Assembly: GCF_000003605.2 (NCBI RefSeq)
Contig: NW_003106593.1
Coordinates: forward strand, 474,357-522,946
Length of the DNA: 48,590 bases
From: Saccoglossus kowalevskii
Lineage: Eukaryota; Hemichordata; Enteropneusta; Harrimaniidae
Reading direction: 5' to 3'
Positions 36,436 to 48,590 of the stretch are shown piece by piece (within the stretch, counting starts at the first letter, position 1; each line of letters opens with the position of its first letter). The notes below the pieces were generated by a model, which was given only the letters and a program-made list of their open reading frames with translations, was not told the origin of the DNA and did not search any database. A program made the position numbers and the translations under genes.

Positions 36436-37611
36436 AAGAATCGTCCAAATTAAGTTTGGAATTCAAGTTTATTTTTAGCGATTGTTGTTGAAAAAAAAAC
36501 TAGAATCACGAAATCGTTGCGCACACGGGTGAGACTATCACACTTTTCTGGAATACTTGAACACGCGTTATCGACCTGACTAGTCTAGGTGGAACAAAGG
36601 AGTGGAACCCGGTAATGCTAGAATGATACAATGAAAGTCATAGCTAGTGAGCTCAGATAAAAGAATAGTACCTGCCCGTGTTCGCGATTAGTATGAGCGC
36701 TATCGCGATGCAATTTTACGTCAATCAGCATACTTGACGAATATACGGTTTTTCGCAATAACAACACCGTCGTGACACCTCGAGCCGGCATCAGTTGTTC
36801 TCAGGCTCGCGTGATCAAGATTTTCCGCGAAATCCGCACCTCAAATCGTTCTTATTGTAGGGCAATCGGTGCGAGCAGGGAACGTTCCTCTGGAATCACA
36901 GAAAAGGCGGCGGATATGATTAATGAGTGGTGTACAGAGAAGGGCTAGCATAGGAATATTAGTGAACAGAGCAATTAAAGGGGAACACATTAAGGCTATT
37001 TGAAAGTATAATTAAAGCGAAAATGATGAAAAGCGAAATGACAGGCTAATATAGGGAGCTGCGTAAGTGTGATGAGAGGAATATATGACGCAGCAAACAT
37101 AGGTTCAGCGGCCACGGTAGACAATAATTAATACCCATCTTTACAGTATGCTATAAGATATCGACCAAGCGTACAGAAGTAATAATGTATTCTCATTTAG
37201 ACAAATGTCAACACCAGCCGTTACTCGAAAGTGTGAAGAGAATCTTTTAAGTTGCAGTAATAGTTTGCTATGCCTCGGGTTATCCGTGCCTGTTAATGGT
37301 TTAACGAATTTTAATATTCACACTCAATTTTTAATTTTACTTGGTATTAAAAACAAATATACAATCTGTGTGTGTTTCTGAAGGAGGAATAGATACCGTC
37401 ACTGAGCTCAGTATCTCCCTAATGTGATACTAATAACTACGCAAAACTGAAAAAGAAAAAAGAAAAAGAAAACTCAGTTTAGAAAATTGATGCACGATTG
37501 AACGGACAAATTCGATATTTCTTTGTTTCCCAGTGCCGGGGAATCTTAACAAGCAGGCTGTCTCTTTGATAGCACGTTTACGATTTTTGGTGGCCGAATA
37601 ACACGCGACAG

Positions 37612-37912
37612 CCAATCATCGACAAAAGCGAGAATTATGACGTCACCCGTCAAATCGCTCGTCAATCACTGGAAATAAAAATCGGTGATTTTCAACAAAG
37701 CCTTATACAGAGTATTTGGTTCGTTTTTTGTTGTTGTTTTATTCCAACATAAACCCTATACTCAGATTTGAATACGTTTTATTCAATATTCAAGCACTGC
37801 AAGAATTGTGACTCATTCAGCACCACGTGACTTATCAGACCAATTGCCGGGTCTTCACCTGCTGTCAAATGACGTCACCAGCAGAAAAAAATCAGTGCAA
37901 CCTCTTTATATT
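37612..37912 (+). promoter_or_regulatory. promoter-like motif group: two CCAAT-CRE pairs, CACGTG and TATA
   Basis: Two CCAAT-CRE pairs occur: CCAAT 37612-37616 with TGACGTCA 37638-37645, and CCAAT 37840-37844 with TGACGTCA 37870-37877. CACGTG lies at 37824-37829, just before the second pair. A TATA-like TTTATATT is at 37905-37912. The order E-box, CCAAT, CRE, TATA predicts plus-strand initiation near 37937-37942. It is the most complete promoter-like arrangement in the window. Confidence 0.4.
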
Positions 37913-38004
37913 GATAAGACACTAAATATAGTGATTTTTTTTACAGCTGTATTCATCTGCGTTCAGTTCACTGGCTTCATTTCTTAGAAGTACAATATTG
38001 CATC

Positions 38005-38079
38005 ATGATGATGAAGTTTGAAAACACCATAACTTTTATCGCGGAAACGATCGCCTGGAGAAACCCAGCTAGATTGTAG
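38005..38079 (+). CDS. 24-codon ORF downstream of the 37.8 kb promoter-like group
   Basis: About 65 bases after the predicted start site, three consecutive ATG codons open MMMKFENTITFIAETIAW and then RNPARL before TAG. It is the first ATG after the predicted start site. It could be a micropeptide, an upstream ORF of a longer spliced transcript, or chance. It is mildly amphipathic with no recognisable motif. Confidence 0.2.
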   Translation: MMMKFENTITFIAETIAWRNPARL

Positions 38080-40649
38080 TAATTTAGTTCTAAACAACGC
38101 ATATTAATAGTATATTACTTACTTTTACGACGACATATCGTTAGCAAAATCACAGCAAGTTAAACAAATGGGCCACTTTTTTTCTTTTCATGTTTATATC
38201 TTGGAAGCGCCATTAAAGCACTATAGCCTACGGGTGATCACATGTGGTCTCCTGGAAAAGAAGGAGAGAAACACAAAGTCACCTCCCGGCCTTGTTTGAG
38301 CTTAGTGGCCACTAATAAATGTTCTTGTGGTTGTTTTTTGTTCGGCCACCATTAAATAATCAAGATTCCCGGTAGATTGGTTACTTCACTTCCGGCATCC
38401 AATTTGGCGATCAATGTTGACTGCCTTCCCGCGGCGTAAGCCATCATGCAATGTACACCATCAATTCAATGTTCACGAACATGTAACAAGGTCGTTTTTT
38501 TTGCAGTTTTGTAATTAATATAATCATTCGAGGGCAAAATGCTGATTTGATACTACTTCTATTGCAGCTTTCAAAGCTTTGGCCGTTATTTTGTTTGGTT
38601 TTCCTATTCCCCGAACTAATAAGAGCCCGCCGTCATAACGACCTAGAACCCCGGCATCTCACGTTCATCGTTAACGGTTCGTTTTCGTCATTTAATTAAA
38701 TGGAGGGTGTGTGTTATAGGTGATAACAATTAGCGATGGCATGCGCACGTGCACGCTCTTCAGTTCGACTTTTAAATTCATCGAAACTATGACTGGCAAT
38801 ATCTGAGTACTGAACGCATTATACTCGGCACCGCACGTGTACTGTATTGCAGGATTGAAAGTGATTGTACTCACTTTCCTGTGCCGTCTTCAATCACCGC
38901 ATCTCCGCTTTCTACTAAACGATCCAAGACGCAGAGAGCGTCATATAAAACGGTCACTGGGCATGATTAAGTTACATAAAGTGACAATTAAATTCTGAAA
39001 AGATTTCGGAATTTTGGCGAGCGCGCGAGGAAGGCATATGATTTAAATAGAGCTATGTATGAACCATTGTGAAAAGAACCATTCAAAAAAAAAAGACCAT
39101 AAGAAGAAAACGTCAAATTTGTCAGATGTATGCTTTCAATTGTCAGATATGCGGAGACAATTTTCACTTCTCGCCTATATAGAACCTAACTGAGCGCTTG
39201 TCTCGCTAACTAAATTAAGAATGGCGCCTCTCGTTTTCTAAACGCTTCCTGTCAAATCCCCAAGTCAAAAGGTGCCATTTAAAATAAAATAAAAAAAACT
39301 TTTCAACAAGTTCAGTAATTGTTTGGTACAGAAAAGGGTATATATTTTATCAAAATCGCGCTGACAAAAATTTTACATTCATGCGTGTTGTAGCCAAATC
39401 AATATAAGAACGCCGCTTGTTGGTGACATGCACTATTGGATGTACTAATAATGTTAATATTGTCAGAATAACTTCAATTTGTTTCTAATAACTCTGTATA
39501 CTTCACTGTTAAAACAATTCAATGTAAACATACCAGTTGTGATATAATTGCACTCAGGTGGCGACTGGCCGGCGTGTGCTACATACTGCTTCCGTCGTCG
39601 CAGTTTAATCCAGAGCAGATTTATAAAATATTATAAATCTTTACGGCGAATTAATGACACAATATAACAAGATCAATTAGAAAACACCCTAGCAACACAT
39701 GATATCCACTAATATTCGCTGCGGAAACATATAAAAAATTATGTGGGTATTTTGCTACGTAACAAAAAAAAGTGATATTATTACCCCAATTTTCTGTATT
39801 ATGTATTTCAGAATTTAGTCGGTATGTTAAAAACATAAAAATTAATGATCACCCGGTGCGTGGGTAACCGATGATTTCAGCGCGTATTCAAAGTTTGCCT
39901 GAGAAACTAAATAGCGTTAACGATGCCATCGAGAGGAGAATAGATCATCTTGAAACCGGCACCAACCTTAGTTTTTTTGTTCTCCGTAGCATAGTATCTA
40001 CCGTCACTATCAAAGTCAACATACTGGCTCTTTTGTTATAGATATGTTTTGTTGTCTGAATGGGCAGAGCACGCGAATGAATGCAAGACGTAACGTGTTA
40101 ACTCCAATGCAGGCGCTGCAAAGTCATTAAGCGTACCAAAAAGTGCCGTAATCAGCCGCATCGCTAGTCTCGGCAATAACAAGGTTTACGACTGTGCTAA
40201 AGGGGCCACCAAACGCCTTTGTTAACTGCACGGTGGAGTCTTTTAGATTAACGTTGCCACTTCACCGTGTAGCCTGGCCCGCAAAAAATGCAATTTCACA
40301 AACCTGTTCGCCGCAGAAGCATGTTTAATTTGAAATCGAGCTATAGTTGTTGAAATTGACGACCTACTACTCGGATTTGTTATTTTGTAAAATCAACACG
40401 AGGTCTAAATGGGGTAACAGATTTAGTTTTTATCGCCAGCTTTAACGGGTATCAAAACAATCATGAATACAAGGCGCTCTTTGAACAGATCCCAAATCCA
40501 TTCAATGTTGTATTGAACGTGTACTTGTAGTATGTTTCATTGCTGTGGTGTGTGGGTTTTGTAAAATGTGTCCAGCCTTTCACGGTTACAGAGTCAGGAC
40601 AGATGCTGCCGTCTCGTGTATCATTATTGCGGACATTTCTATTACCATA

Positions 40650-40799
40650 GAAACAGTCGACTGACCTTGGAAACAAGCAACCATTCATCACAAAAAATCA
40701 CCATTCAACGTAAAAGTGTAACACGACCAATTTTTATATTAGTGTCTTTCGGTTCAAAGTTTGACGGTGTTCAATTTCACGCACGGATTACAACTTGTA
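40650..40799 (+). CDS. exon-like segment, unrecognised
   Basis: A plus-strand frame runs from an acceptor-like sequence (acatttctattaccatag) to a GTAAGT donor. It includes NSRLTLETSNHSSQKITIQR and FILVSFGSKFDGVQFHARIT. It has no identifiable domain and chance is a fair explanation. Confidence 0.15.
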
Positions 40800-42196
40800 A
40801 GTAAGCTGAGAAAGAGTATCATACAAAATACACCATTTCAGTGATTTACTTGTTATGAAATACCATACTTCGATCAAATTGGCATTTACAAAAATACGAT
40901 TTTTAATATCAGAGTCGGCATTTTAAAACAACCGCTGAATGGAGTTGCTGAAAAATAATGAATTTGTGAAACCGTAATACACGAACCGGTTTGTTACAAA
41001 ATATTTTAATTCAACTTTTCTATTCCCACAATATTTTTCAAGCTATATACACAAGAAATTCTGAAAAAACGGCTACAAGTAGCAAGCAATCGTATCGTAT
41101 TTATCAGACTTGAAACGCTCACTAAACAGTGACACTGTATCATACTGCTTTATCGCATCGGAGAACCTTCCAGGCCACATGTCAAACAGACCCCCGGCTG
41201 AGATTTAAGTTCAAAGAAAATTGATAAAGGGAAGCGTCGGTGTCCTTGTTTCATGAGAATATCCACGTGGGCGCTACATCACAATTATACTCGTATAATA
41301 GGAGGGCATATCGTTCTATCAGGCCAGTTCAAGTAGTAATTCACGTAATTGTGCGAAATTAAACTTAATTGGCGGGAGCGACGTTCCAGAGACCGGTATC
41401 AGTAAGGACTTGGGCTGGGTGTGAACGATTGACGTTCTCAATTTCAGCAATTACGCCTGAATTTGGCATTGGTCGCCCACAATTAAACGGCCGTTGGTCC
41501 CAATGGATCGTATCCAATGCCATTTGTATCTGAAGCAATGATGATGATGATCGTGGTCACAACTGCAGGAAATCGTTAAGCGCCAGGAAATCATTATCAC
41601 AGTCGCGTCCTCGCACCGTATTCACGTGCACTACGCTCGCTCATAATAAAATGTATCTGTTTGGAACCGACTTGTTTGTGTCTTGTGTATTCTGTTTGCA
41701 AATGAACAAGGATATGTGATGTGGTTTAATCACGCTGATTTTAAGTCAACTGTCGTTGTGTAGAACGGGCATGTGCATCCTATTTATGTACAGTATGTTC
41801 CAGACTTAACAAGTGTATACTGCTAGATTACAAGCGATTCAGTGCCGTATTTCAGAAACATGCACATTATTATACGACTTTTATCGAGTGAAATTCATTT
41901 GGAATTATTTACAATAATAATGTACATCGAAATGTATAGATAATACAAAAGCATACTGCAAAAGGAAAATTCCGCTTATTTTCCAGGAATCGCATTTACA
42001 GTTATTTTCCCCACATGGTATGAGAAAGAAGAATCGAAAAGCTGGAATACGAATTCGTGCCGATGCATAATAAAAGGAAAACTTAGTGTTCAGGCCCGTG
42101 TGTTAATCACTTCGGCAGATTTGTTACAAATTCACAAATAGTTTAAGCCAAAAATACAATGCCACATAAATATCTTTTTCATTCCAACTCGTCAAA

Positions 42197-42221
42197 ATGG
42201 CGCCGTTTAGTCAAGCTTCGT
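42197..42221 (+). CDS. possible start exon (MAPFSQAS) with YY1-like sequence
   Basis: ATG GCG CCG TTT AGT CAA GCT TCG T is followed by GTGAGT. The start context is strong (A at -3, G at +4), and AAAATGGCGCC resembles a YY1 site of the kind that overlaps start codons near transcription starts. A TATA-like ATAAATAT lies about 30 bases upstream. No phase-1-compatible second exon was found. Confidence 0.2.
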
Positions 42222-44176
42222 GTGAGTGCATTTTAAAAAAGAGGCGAATTCAACATATCAAAACGAATTTATTTTGATACAACTGGAAATTTCGTGTTCT
42301 AAGAATGACCGAATGTTAACTGGTAAGACAATACATAGAATAGATTGTCAACTTTGACCTGACCTTATGACCTAAACCGTGAAATATTAGGTTATCCGCG
42401 GCCCCCAAAAAGAAATATGGTTTGATGTCAAGTCGATGGGTGAAAAACACGGAACAACAAGTGCACCCGGCTTCAAGGTCGCGCAAATTGGCAACGCGCC
42501 GTCTTTATGTCGATCCGCTCCAAACACGTGTACCGGAATCAGATTCTATACGCCTTATACTTTCAGCCACTATTTCACGTCGCTATGGTATTTTAGTCTC
42601 CATAGAAAATGTCTTATTGTAATCGCAAACTTTTTTGATTTCCGGTTGAAACTCTCAATAAATGAATTGTTCAAACTTGTAAGATCGATAATGTAAAATA
42701 TATACCAGGGTTAAATATAATAAGCCCTTCCCTACTAGGAGCGTGTTTATCGCGATGAATTTCTGATCCGTTAATACAATATTATAATATCGTTTTAAAG
42801 ACGATCACATCCATTATGGGGTTTCTCCTAAAAATTGTAACTTTTCCGGGAAAAAGAAATGTATAAAATAATTGCGATGATTTATATACAAAAAAGGCGC
42901 TTGATGTGAAAATTCAGGTTAAAGCGACAGAACACGTGACGTCTCCTAGTGGTGGTCGTGAGCCATGGTCAACACATGAGTTACTGGAAAACATACACCA
43001 AGTGATTTTTCAATGTGCGAGTTTGGCTCCATTCCATAATTCCGGATATTCTCCCAATCTACTGAACATCGTACATCATCCATTTATCTGTCTCGACATT
43101 TATTGTCTCAAGAGTCTTTTTTTCTTCATCAAAATACGTATTCGTTTTGTGTGAGCAACAACAAAAACAGAACCAGGATTGTACTACAAAATATCCGCGA
43201 AATAATAGTGTACAGTGATCATGATAGATTTTAGCTGAACAATGCGCCTGTATTGATAGGGTGGGACGGATAAGATCGCCATGACGGGTACATACAGTTG
43301 CCCCACTGTTATTAACATAACTAGCTAACACTTAATACAGATTGTATATTTCATATATGATAATATTAATTCATCTTCCTTAATCAGTTGTCGGGCAGCT
43401 TGTTACAGCGTACTCGTAATGTGGGTGAATGAGTGAGAATACCGAGTGGCTTATTGTCCGTTACGATTCGGACCAATCCGGCTTTTAAGCGTTATCTCCC
43501 CCTCCCCCTTCACGTATTGTCATTACGCATATACACGGATACACGTGTTCCTTTTGTTCAAGTTGAAAAGTACACTATGCGTACAGTATTAGTTGCCATT
43601 GACAACGTTTGGGGGAAATCGACGAGATGAAATTTCAATTCCTCAAAAAAAAAAAAAAATTGAATATACGGTAACTGCATGGAAGGCGTGAGTTGATGTA
43701 CGAAACGTAATACCGTTGGCGTTCCATGCTCACTGTGTCGTCGACTTCCCGGTGCGATCGCACCAATAGAAATAAATCCCCCTAAATTGAAATTCACACG
43801 GAAGCGAAATCTCACATATTCTTGATTTCTTTGCTATTAAAAACGCTATTAAAACCAGGAAATTAGATTATTTTGACTAAAAGTGTGCCACCTCCGTGTT
43901 GCCTTCCTGCGATGTTGTCAGCGAAATTGACAGCTTATAGACACATGTCCATTTCACAATACAGTCATGACGATTGGTGTAACTTTAAATTTTTTTGGGG
44001 GTAACCAAATTGCCATCCTGTAACAACTTTTCAAATAAAATAACGTCATTTCAGTAAAAGAAATGAAATTTCATTTACAGAAACTCAATAATCATCCAAT
44101 GTGACCTCCGATGACCTTTGGTAGCCGGCGGCTAATACATGTCAAATGCGTGACACGAAACTGAGGCGAAACACAA

Positions 44177-44201
44177 ACACACACACACAGACAGACAGAC
44201 A
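44177..44201. repeat. (CA)n followed by (CAGA)n microsatellite
   Basis: Six or seven CA units pass into about three CAGA units. Confidence 0.9.
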
Positions 44202-44309
44202 TAATTGTGGTTTCACGAAGAATTTAAATTGTTGAAGTTGCTAATTGTAAGCAAATTGAAGGAAGTAACTTTATTATAATTGTCCGAAGCATCACCCACT
44301 AAATGTCAG

Positions 44310-44323
44310 TTGTCACGTGACAA
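44310..44323. promoter_or_regulatory. 14-base palindrome centred on CACGTG (CLEAR-type site)
   Basis: TTGTCACGTGACAA is a perfect palindrome containing GTCACGTGAC, the consensus bound by TFEB/MITF family factors (CLEAR element). It stands alone with no promoter features close by. Confidence 0.4.
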
Positions 44324-45186
44324 GAGGAAATCAAACAATATGCATTGCGTCATTTCGATGGTCTGAAATTGGGCTCCGCTGCTTACATTCTTATTCTTCT
44401 ATGTTTGGCATGTGACAAGTATTGTACATTACTGTTGTTTCCAACTGGTATAAATGACAAGTGTATTTTTTACATTTGCTTCATAAATTGTATTCCATCG
44501 GAATTGCATAGTAGTATGGCCACCATCCCAGTATTATACAATTGTATAACGGCAATGCCGCGAACGAACAACCCCCGTCAAACAATAAGCATCCGCCGCG
44601 ACCTCAACAAAGGTCACTCCTATATATAGAACCGTCAATGGACCGTGACACAATGATTTTCGCCCATGAAGGACGAGGGTCGTTCCGTCCAGGATTATAA
44701 ACAGATCTTACGATAAACATAATGTCACAGAGTTACTGGTGGCAGTTGCAAGTCCGATGTCAATTCGTTTACATGGACTCCTTAATGGGACATGCGTTCT
44801 ACGGCCATTAAGCGTGACAGTGTACTATAAAACATCACGCCAATAACAAAAGCTCACCTTAGTGAACTTGTCCTCTTTCAGTCACTAAAAGAAGTGTCAT
44901 TTCTATAGAAGTGATATGTATGTATACAGCTCTAGATTACGTTCACGGTTGATGGACGGTCCCAGTAAAGCCCCCTCCATCCACCAGACCTGTTATGAAA
45001 ATCTACTATTTAACATTTTATCACTATTTTGCCAATTCAACAATGTTCTTTTTCCGGACATTGAAGGAGAGAACGCTTTAATTAGCAGCGATTACGCAAT
45101 AACAGTGTGTCTGTTGCGACTTTCTTATTAACATTTCTTATATTATGAAATTACTGTTCCGTTGGGTGAATAATTGAAATAATTTC

Positions 45187-45486
45187 TTGTCTGTTTTTTT
45201 CTCTAGTGACAACATTGCATGGAAATGTTGGTTTGTCGAGCCCGTGACCAGGCGTGACGTTCATCGTCCTTACTACCATAGGCTGCCAAGCTCGCATCAG
45301 TATTATAGCAGAAGATTGGGGGTAGGATTCTCATCGTGGGCGATGTGGAGATGCCGTCTCCTTTTTAAATCGGAGAGAAATTCCAGCGTGTTTCCCTACT
45401 GGGGATCTTTCGCAATTTCCTCATGTTTGCGACTCATGGAGGATTTCCACACGTACCCCTGTAGCTTTCTTTTCTCGTTGCTGTAA
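45187..45486. other. GC-richer block open in several frames
   Basis: The plus strand has a 99-codon frame after a ttttttctctag acceptor, but its first codon positions are 38% T and 19% G, unlike coding DNA. The minus strand has a frame after ttttacag (NEKRKLQGYVWKSSMSRK...) and a second, different frame containing MRILPPIFCYNTDASLAAYG, both with better composition. One may be a terminal exon. None is recognised. Confidence 0.15.
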
Positions 45487-48463
45487 AATAGATATTAAAA
45501 AAATCATATTATTACAATCACACGCTTTATTATTATAATGTACTTAGTTTCAGTTGATCTGTCCCTGTTTTTCTTTGCCGTTTATCAGAGGAGAAAGACG
45601 CCGAGAATGACATTATTTTCAAGTTAAGAACGAACGTAACTCAAAATACAAACTTTATTGAAAATAAAGACACTACCAGAGCAATGGTCACAATAAAAGA
45701 AATTACCAATTTAGACTGACAACATGTCTGAGTCCAAAACTTGAACTGTGGATTGATATTCATTATCTAAACACGAAGACGATTGTGAACTACTTGTGGG
45801 TGGTCGAATTTTAAGACTATGAAAGGCACTATACTGTTCTGGGCACAATAAAACTGAAAGCGATACAGTTCAATTCTGCTTCACACTATGCGGGCTTCTA
45901 GAATTTTATTATCATACACATATTCGCTTCAGTCACGAAGTTGTTCGCCCTTTCGGTGTGTAATCTGCCTTTACATCGCCTAGACCAAGACGTATTTTTG
46001 ACAGCTAAACAAAAACATATCAAAAACCGCCGCTGTTTGATGTGTAATCAGCCCACGTGTTGTCTTAACGGTCGAAAGCAACGATTCCACTGTTTGACAG
46101 AAATCAGATGTCTATTTCCCAAACATATAAAAGTTTAATGTTCGAAATCCCGCTTACGGACCCGAACCTCAAATCGCATCCTTGAAATCACCCAGGCAGC
46201 ATTGCATTATGGAATTTTAATTCGGTCTTATGTAGAGGGGAGAGGGGGGCTGATGACACATAAGGGTCAACGTGCCTTGAAATGATCCTCGCGATTACAT
46301 TGCCAGTTTTTTTTTTCCATTAAAACTCCCAGCATGCATAGCTTTGTTCAGAAATCAATTGGAATTGTCCAACGAGAAAATCTGTTCTCTTTCTTTCTAT
46401 TGTGGATTTTCGACTCGTTGCCTAATTGTCGGCGTCTCCGTACCCGATGTTATTAAGCTACGAAGTATTGTTATAGAGAGGCCCGTCAACTCGTCAATCA
46501 AACAGCCATGCTGTAATATAGAAATACGTATCAACTCAATGGCGGTCAACGTCATAGAGTATTCTGAAACGTCATGTTGATGTTGAACCTTATCTTGCAC
46601 AATATCTATTATACAGTAAAATAAAATGGATTTGGAAAACCAATTAATGAAATTGACTTTTTTTATTTTCTAATATCTGTCATCTGCCACCTAACATTTT
46701 ACACAGGGCATAGCAGTATACGCATTCCCATTCCGCCGTGAGGTCAAGGGCTCTATTAGTGGACAATCTGTTCATTTTCCTTCATTTCATTTACCATAAT
46801 GATAAGTTGAATTTTGAAAAATGTATGTTTGAGTTCTTTTAGATTTACAAGAATATATACAGGTGCGTCGACACATACCATTGCTGCAAGGAGGAATATA
46901 GTGCATACTTAAAACATACGTATATTTTCACAAAAGTATTTCATCACTGAACGTTTAATGAAATTTGAGCTCTGATCGCGGAACAAACCCGTTGACGATT
47001 GTGTCGAGTATACGTCTCAGAACGCCGACTACAACCTGTGTTGTATATGGTTCTGAATACCGTGGTTATATCCAATGTTTGCCTTTGGAAGTACGATAAT
47101 TGGCTCAGTTAGCTTTACCAGAGATCAGAATAGAGGATTGTAGTGGGCGAGGGATATAGTAAAATGGTCGATTTATTCACTATAAGTCAAGTACATTACG
47201 AATAAAATCATATTGTACACACGTATGTACCGATGCTGAATAGAGAAGCAAACATACAGCTAGCTACATTTTAAGAAAATGTTTGATTTTCAGCAGTCAT
47301 CGACTAACAGTCTATCTTCCAATTTATATCTCATATGAAAGTAAACAAACAAATTAAACCATCAGTACAGTTTCGACATCATTTGGGTATCTGAGTAGGT
47401 ATGTATTGTGGTGGGTATAAATCAACACGGGAACTCGTGTATTGCTTAGATGAGAGCGTGTAGTCTACATTCAGCGTTCCGGTTGGACTGATGTGTGTAC
47501 TTAGTGGCCAGATGATAGTTCTGGGGCTGTATAGCTTTTCAAGCTCGCGCTGAAACCTAACACCCCCTGTAAACTACGCCCGACAAATCAGTATACTTAC
47601 TAACGTGTGTATGGCTACGACATCACACTGTAGTAGTTGTGTAATACATGTTATTTTTCAAATGGAAAACTCAAAACAAATAAACGTACACATCAAACTA
47701 TTTTTTTATGCTGGGTTCACTATCTTTAATTTTGTCAACGCACGTAAAACCGGAAAACCAACACATTAATTGAGGCTTTTATTCTATAGATTTTCAGTTA
47801 GCAACCCATCCATGTCCATATCGCCTGTTGGCATACGATCATGAAACGGACCACTGATAATTGTCCTTCATTCGATTTTGATTCGGCCCGACGTTCATTT
47901 GAAAATTGAATTCATGCTAATTAGCTGTATAATTATTGCATCAATATCGAGAATATTAACAATTTGCCATATTTAGCCCGCAGGCATATGAATTGTGGAG
48001 TTTTTCATCCAGAACGTCATACACAACACGGCAAACCACTATATTTATGCCTGGATAGATCAGGCTCATTGAGGTCCCTGGGTGTCAGTCGCTTTCCTGT
48101 CTCCATTAAATCATCCCTTAATGCGCATATATTCTATAATTTTCTTGTTGGACATTTATCAATACTTTTTGACAAAATGTACCCACATTATAATAAATCA
48201 CCCTCTTTTTCAATAGGGAGGAATGAAGACTATTTTCCTCCGAGTCAAGAGTATAATAAACAACAAGAGAAATTACAAATTTCCAGTGTTTTAAATCATC
48301 GTGGCTGTCAACTCTAACTAGTACAGTTCGCGACTCCACTCTTAGATCAGGTCATAACAGCGTAATCTGGCAAATCGAAATGTGCACAGTGACCTCAACT
48401 TTGACCTACTTTACCCTGCGTGTTAACTACACTACGCTATTGTAATGAACATTATTGACTTTT

Positions 48464-48466
<3 letters not shown>

Positions 48467-48504
<38 letters not shown>
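48467..48504. repeat. (AT)n microsatellite
   Basis: About 19 uninterrupted AT units, directly abutting the LINE-like tail. Confidence 0.95.
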
Positions 48505-48507
<3 letters not shown>

Positions 48508-48590
48508 CAATTCAATTCAAAGATTTTATTTCTAAATGATTAAAATAATAGTAAAACAGCCGCGCTGTTATCGACTTAACGGCGAAACGC
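48505..48590 (-). mobile_element. 3' tail of a non-LTR retrotransposon (LINE-like), running off the window
   Basis: Read on the minus strand, the last bases give AAATAAAATCTTTGAATTGAATTGAA and then the AT microsatellite: a poly(A)-signal-like hexamer followed by TTGAA repeats. CR1/L2-type LINEs of invertebrates often end in short tandem repeats of this sort instead of poly(A). The body of the element would lie to the right of the window, so the family cannot be verified. A 3' UTR of a host gene ending this way is the alternative. Confidence 0.4.

Larger units (their letters stand above)
36436..48504. other. gene-poor interval
   Basis: No recognisable gene. Landmarks are the 37.6-38.1 kb promoter-like group with a short ORF, a plus-strand exon-like frame ending at a GTAAGT at 40799, a possible start exon at 42197, a palindromic CACGTG at 44310, an ORF-dense block at 45187-45486 and microsatellites at 44177-44201 and 48467-48504. 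Confidence 0.5.

Noticed and set aside
36690-36730. Signal-peptide-like minus-strand stretch IAIALILIANTG before a GTACT
   Set aside because: No in-frame ATG precedes it, and a stop lies just upstream without an acceptor.
42436-42696. 86-codon plus-strand frame starting MGEKHGTTSAPGFK
   Set aside because: First codon positions are only 16% G and 29% T, unlike coding DNA. An overlapping frame (containing RWVKNTEQQVHPASRSRK) has better bias but no usable splice partner.
47964-48317. 117-codon plus-strand frame, the longest in the window
   Set aside because: No domain, no repeat of any known family, and about two frames of this length are expected by chance at this base composition.

Overview
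This window looks like metazoan nuclear DNA: AT-rich, with short exons flanked by GT-AG splice signals, long introns, microsatellites, and no operons or dense coding. The one gene recognised by homology is lin-28 on the minus strand. Exon 2 (12880-13037) encodes the start of its cold-shock domain ([19 protein letters not shown], then DVFVHQ). Exon 1 (14397-14412 plus a 5' UTR) supplies MASSS and joins in phase. The species cannot be fixed from the sequence. AT content, AGGTCA-type direct repeats and a LINE-like tail ending in TTGAA repeats suggest a marine invertebrate.

Layout. 1-12879 is read as lin-28 intron 2. I found no exon coding for the rest of the cold-shock domain or the CCHC zinc knuckles there, so the 3' half of the gene should lie to the left of the window. 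This intron holds a compact element with two exact EGR-type sites and three CACGTG boxes (3109-3326), two adjacent strong palindromes near 11.15 kb, and a possible alternative first exon (5361-5432). 13038-14396 is intron 1. 14413-14665 is the 5' UTR and promoter region, with a CCAAT box and a CACGTG. A cluster of RFX/X-box-like sites sharing a GCCAGGC core lies about 1-1.5 kb upstream of the start codon.

The best candidate for an unrecognised gene is a three-exon minus-strand model at 20836-22819. Its phases agree, a signal-peptide-like start spans the exon 1/2 junction, and it has an ectodomain of about 75 residues, one transmembrane helix in the last exon, and overlapping AATAAA signals about 320 bases after the stop. 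It would be a small type I membrane protein of about 155 residues. I do not recognise its family.

The remainder, about 23-48 kb, appears gene-poor. It contains promoter-like motif groups, notably CACGTG/CCAAT/CRE/TATA at 37.8-37.9 kb followed by a 24-codon ORF. It also has a weak two-exon model at 35.3-36.4 kb, several isolated exon-like segments, simple repeats, and a LINE 3' tail running off the right edge. Open reading frames of 60-120 codons occur here about as often as chance predicts at this base composition, so length alone was not accepted as evidence of a gene.
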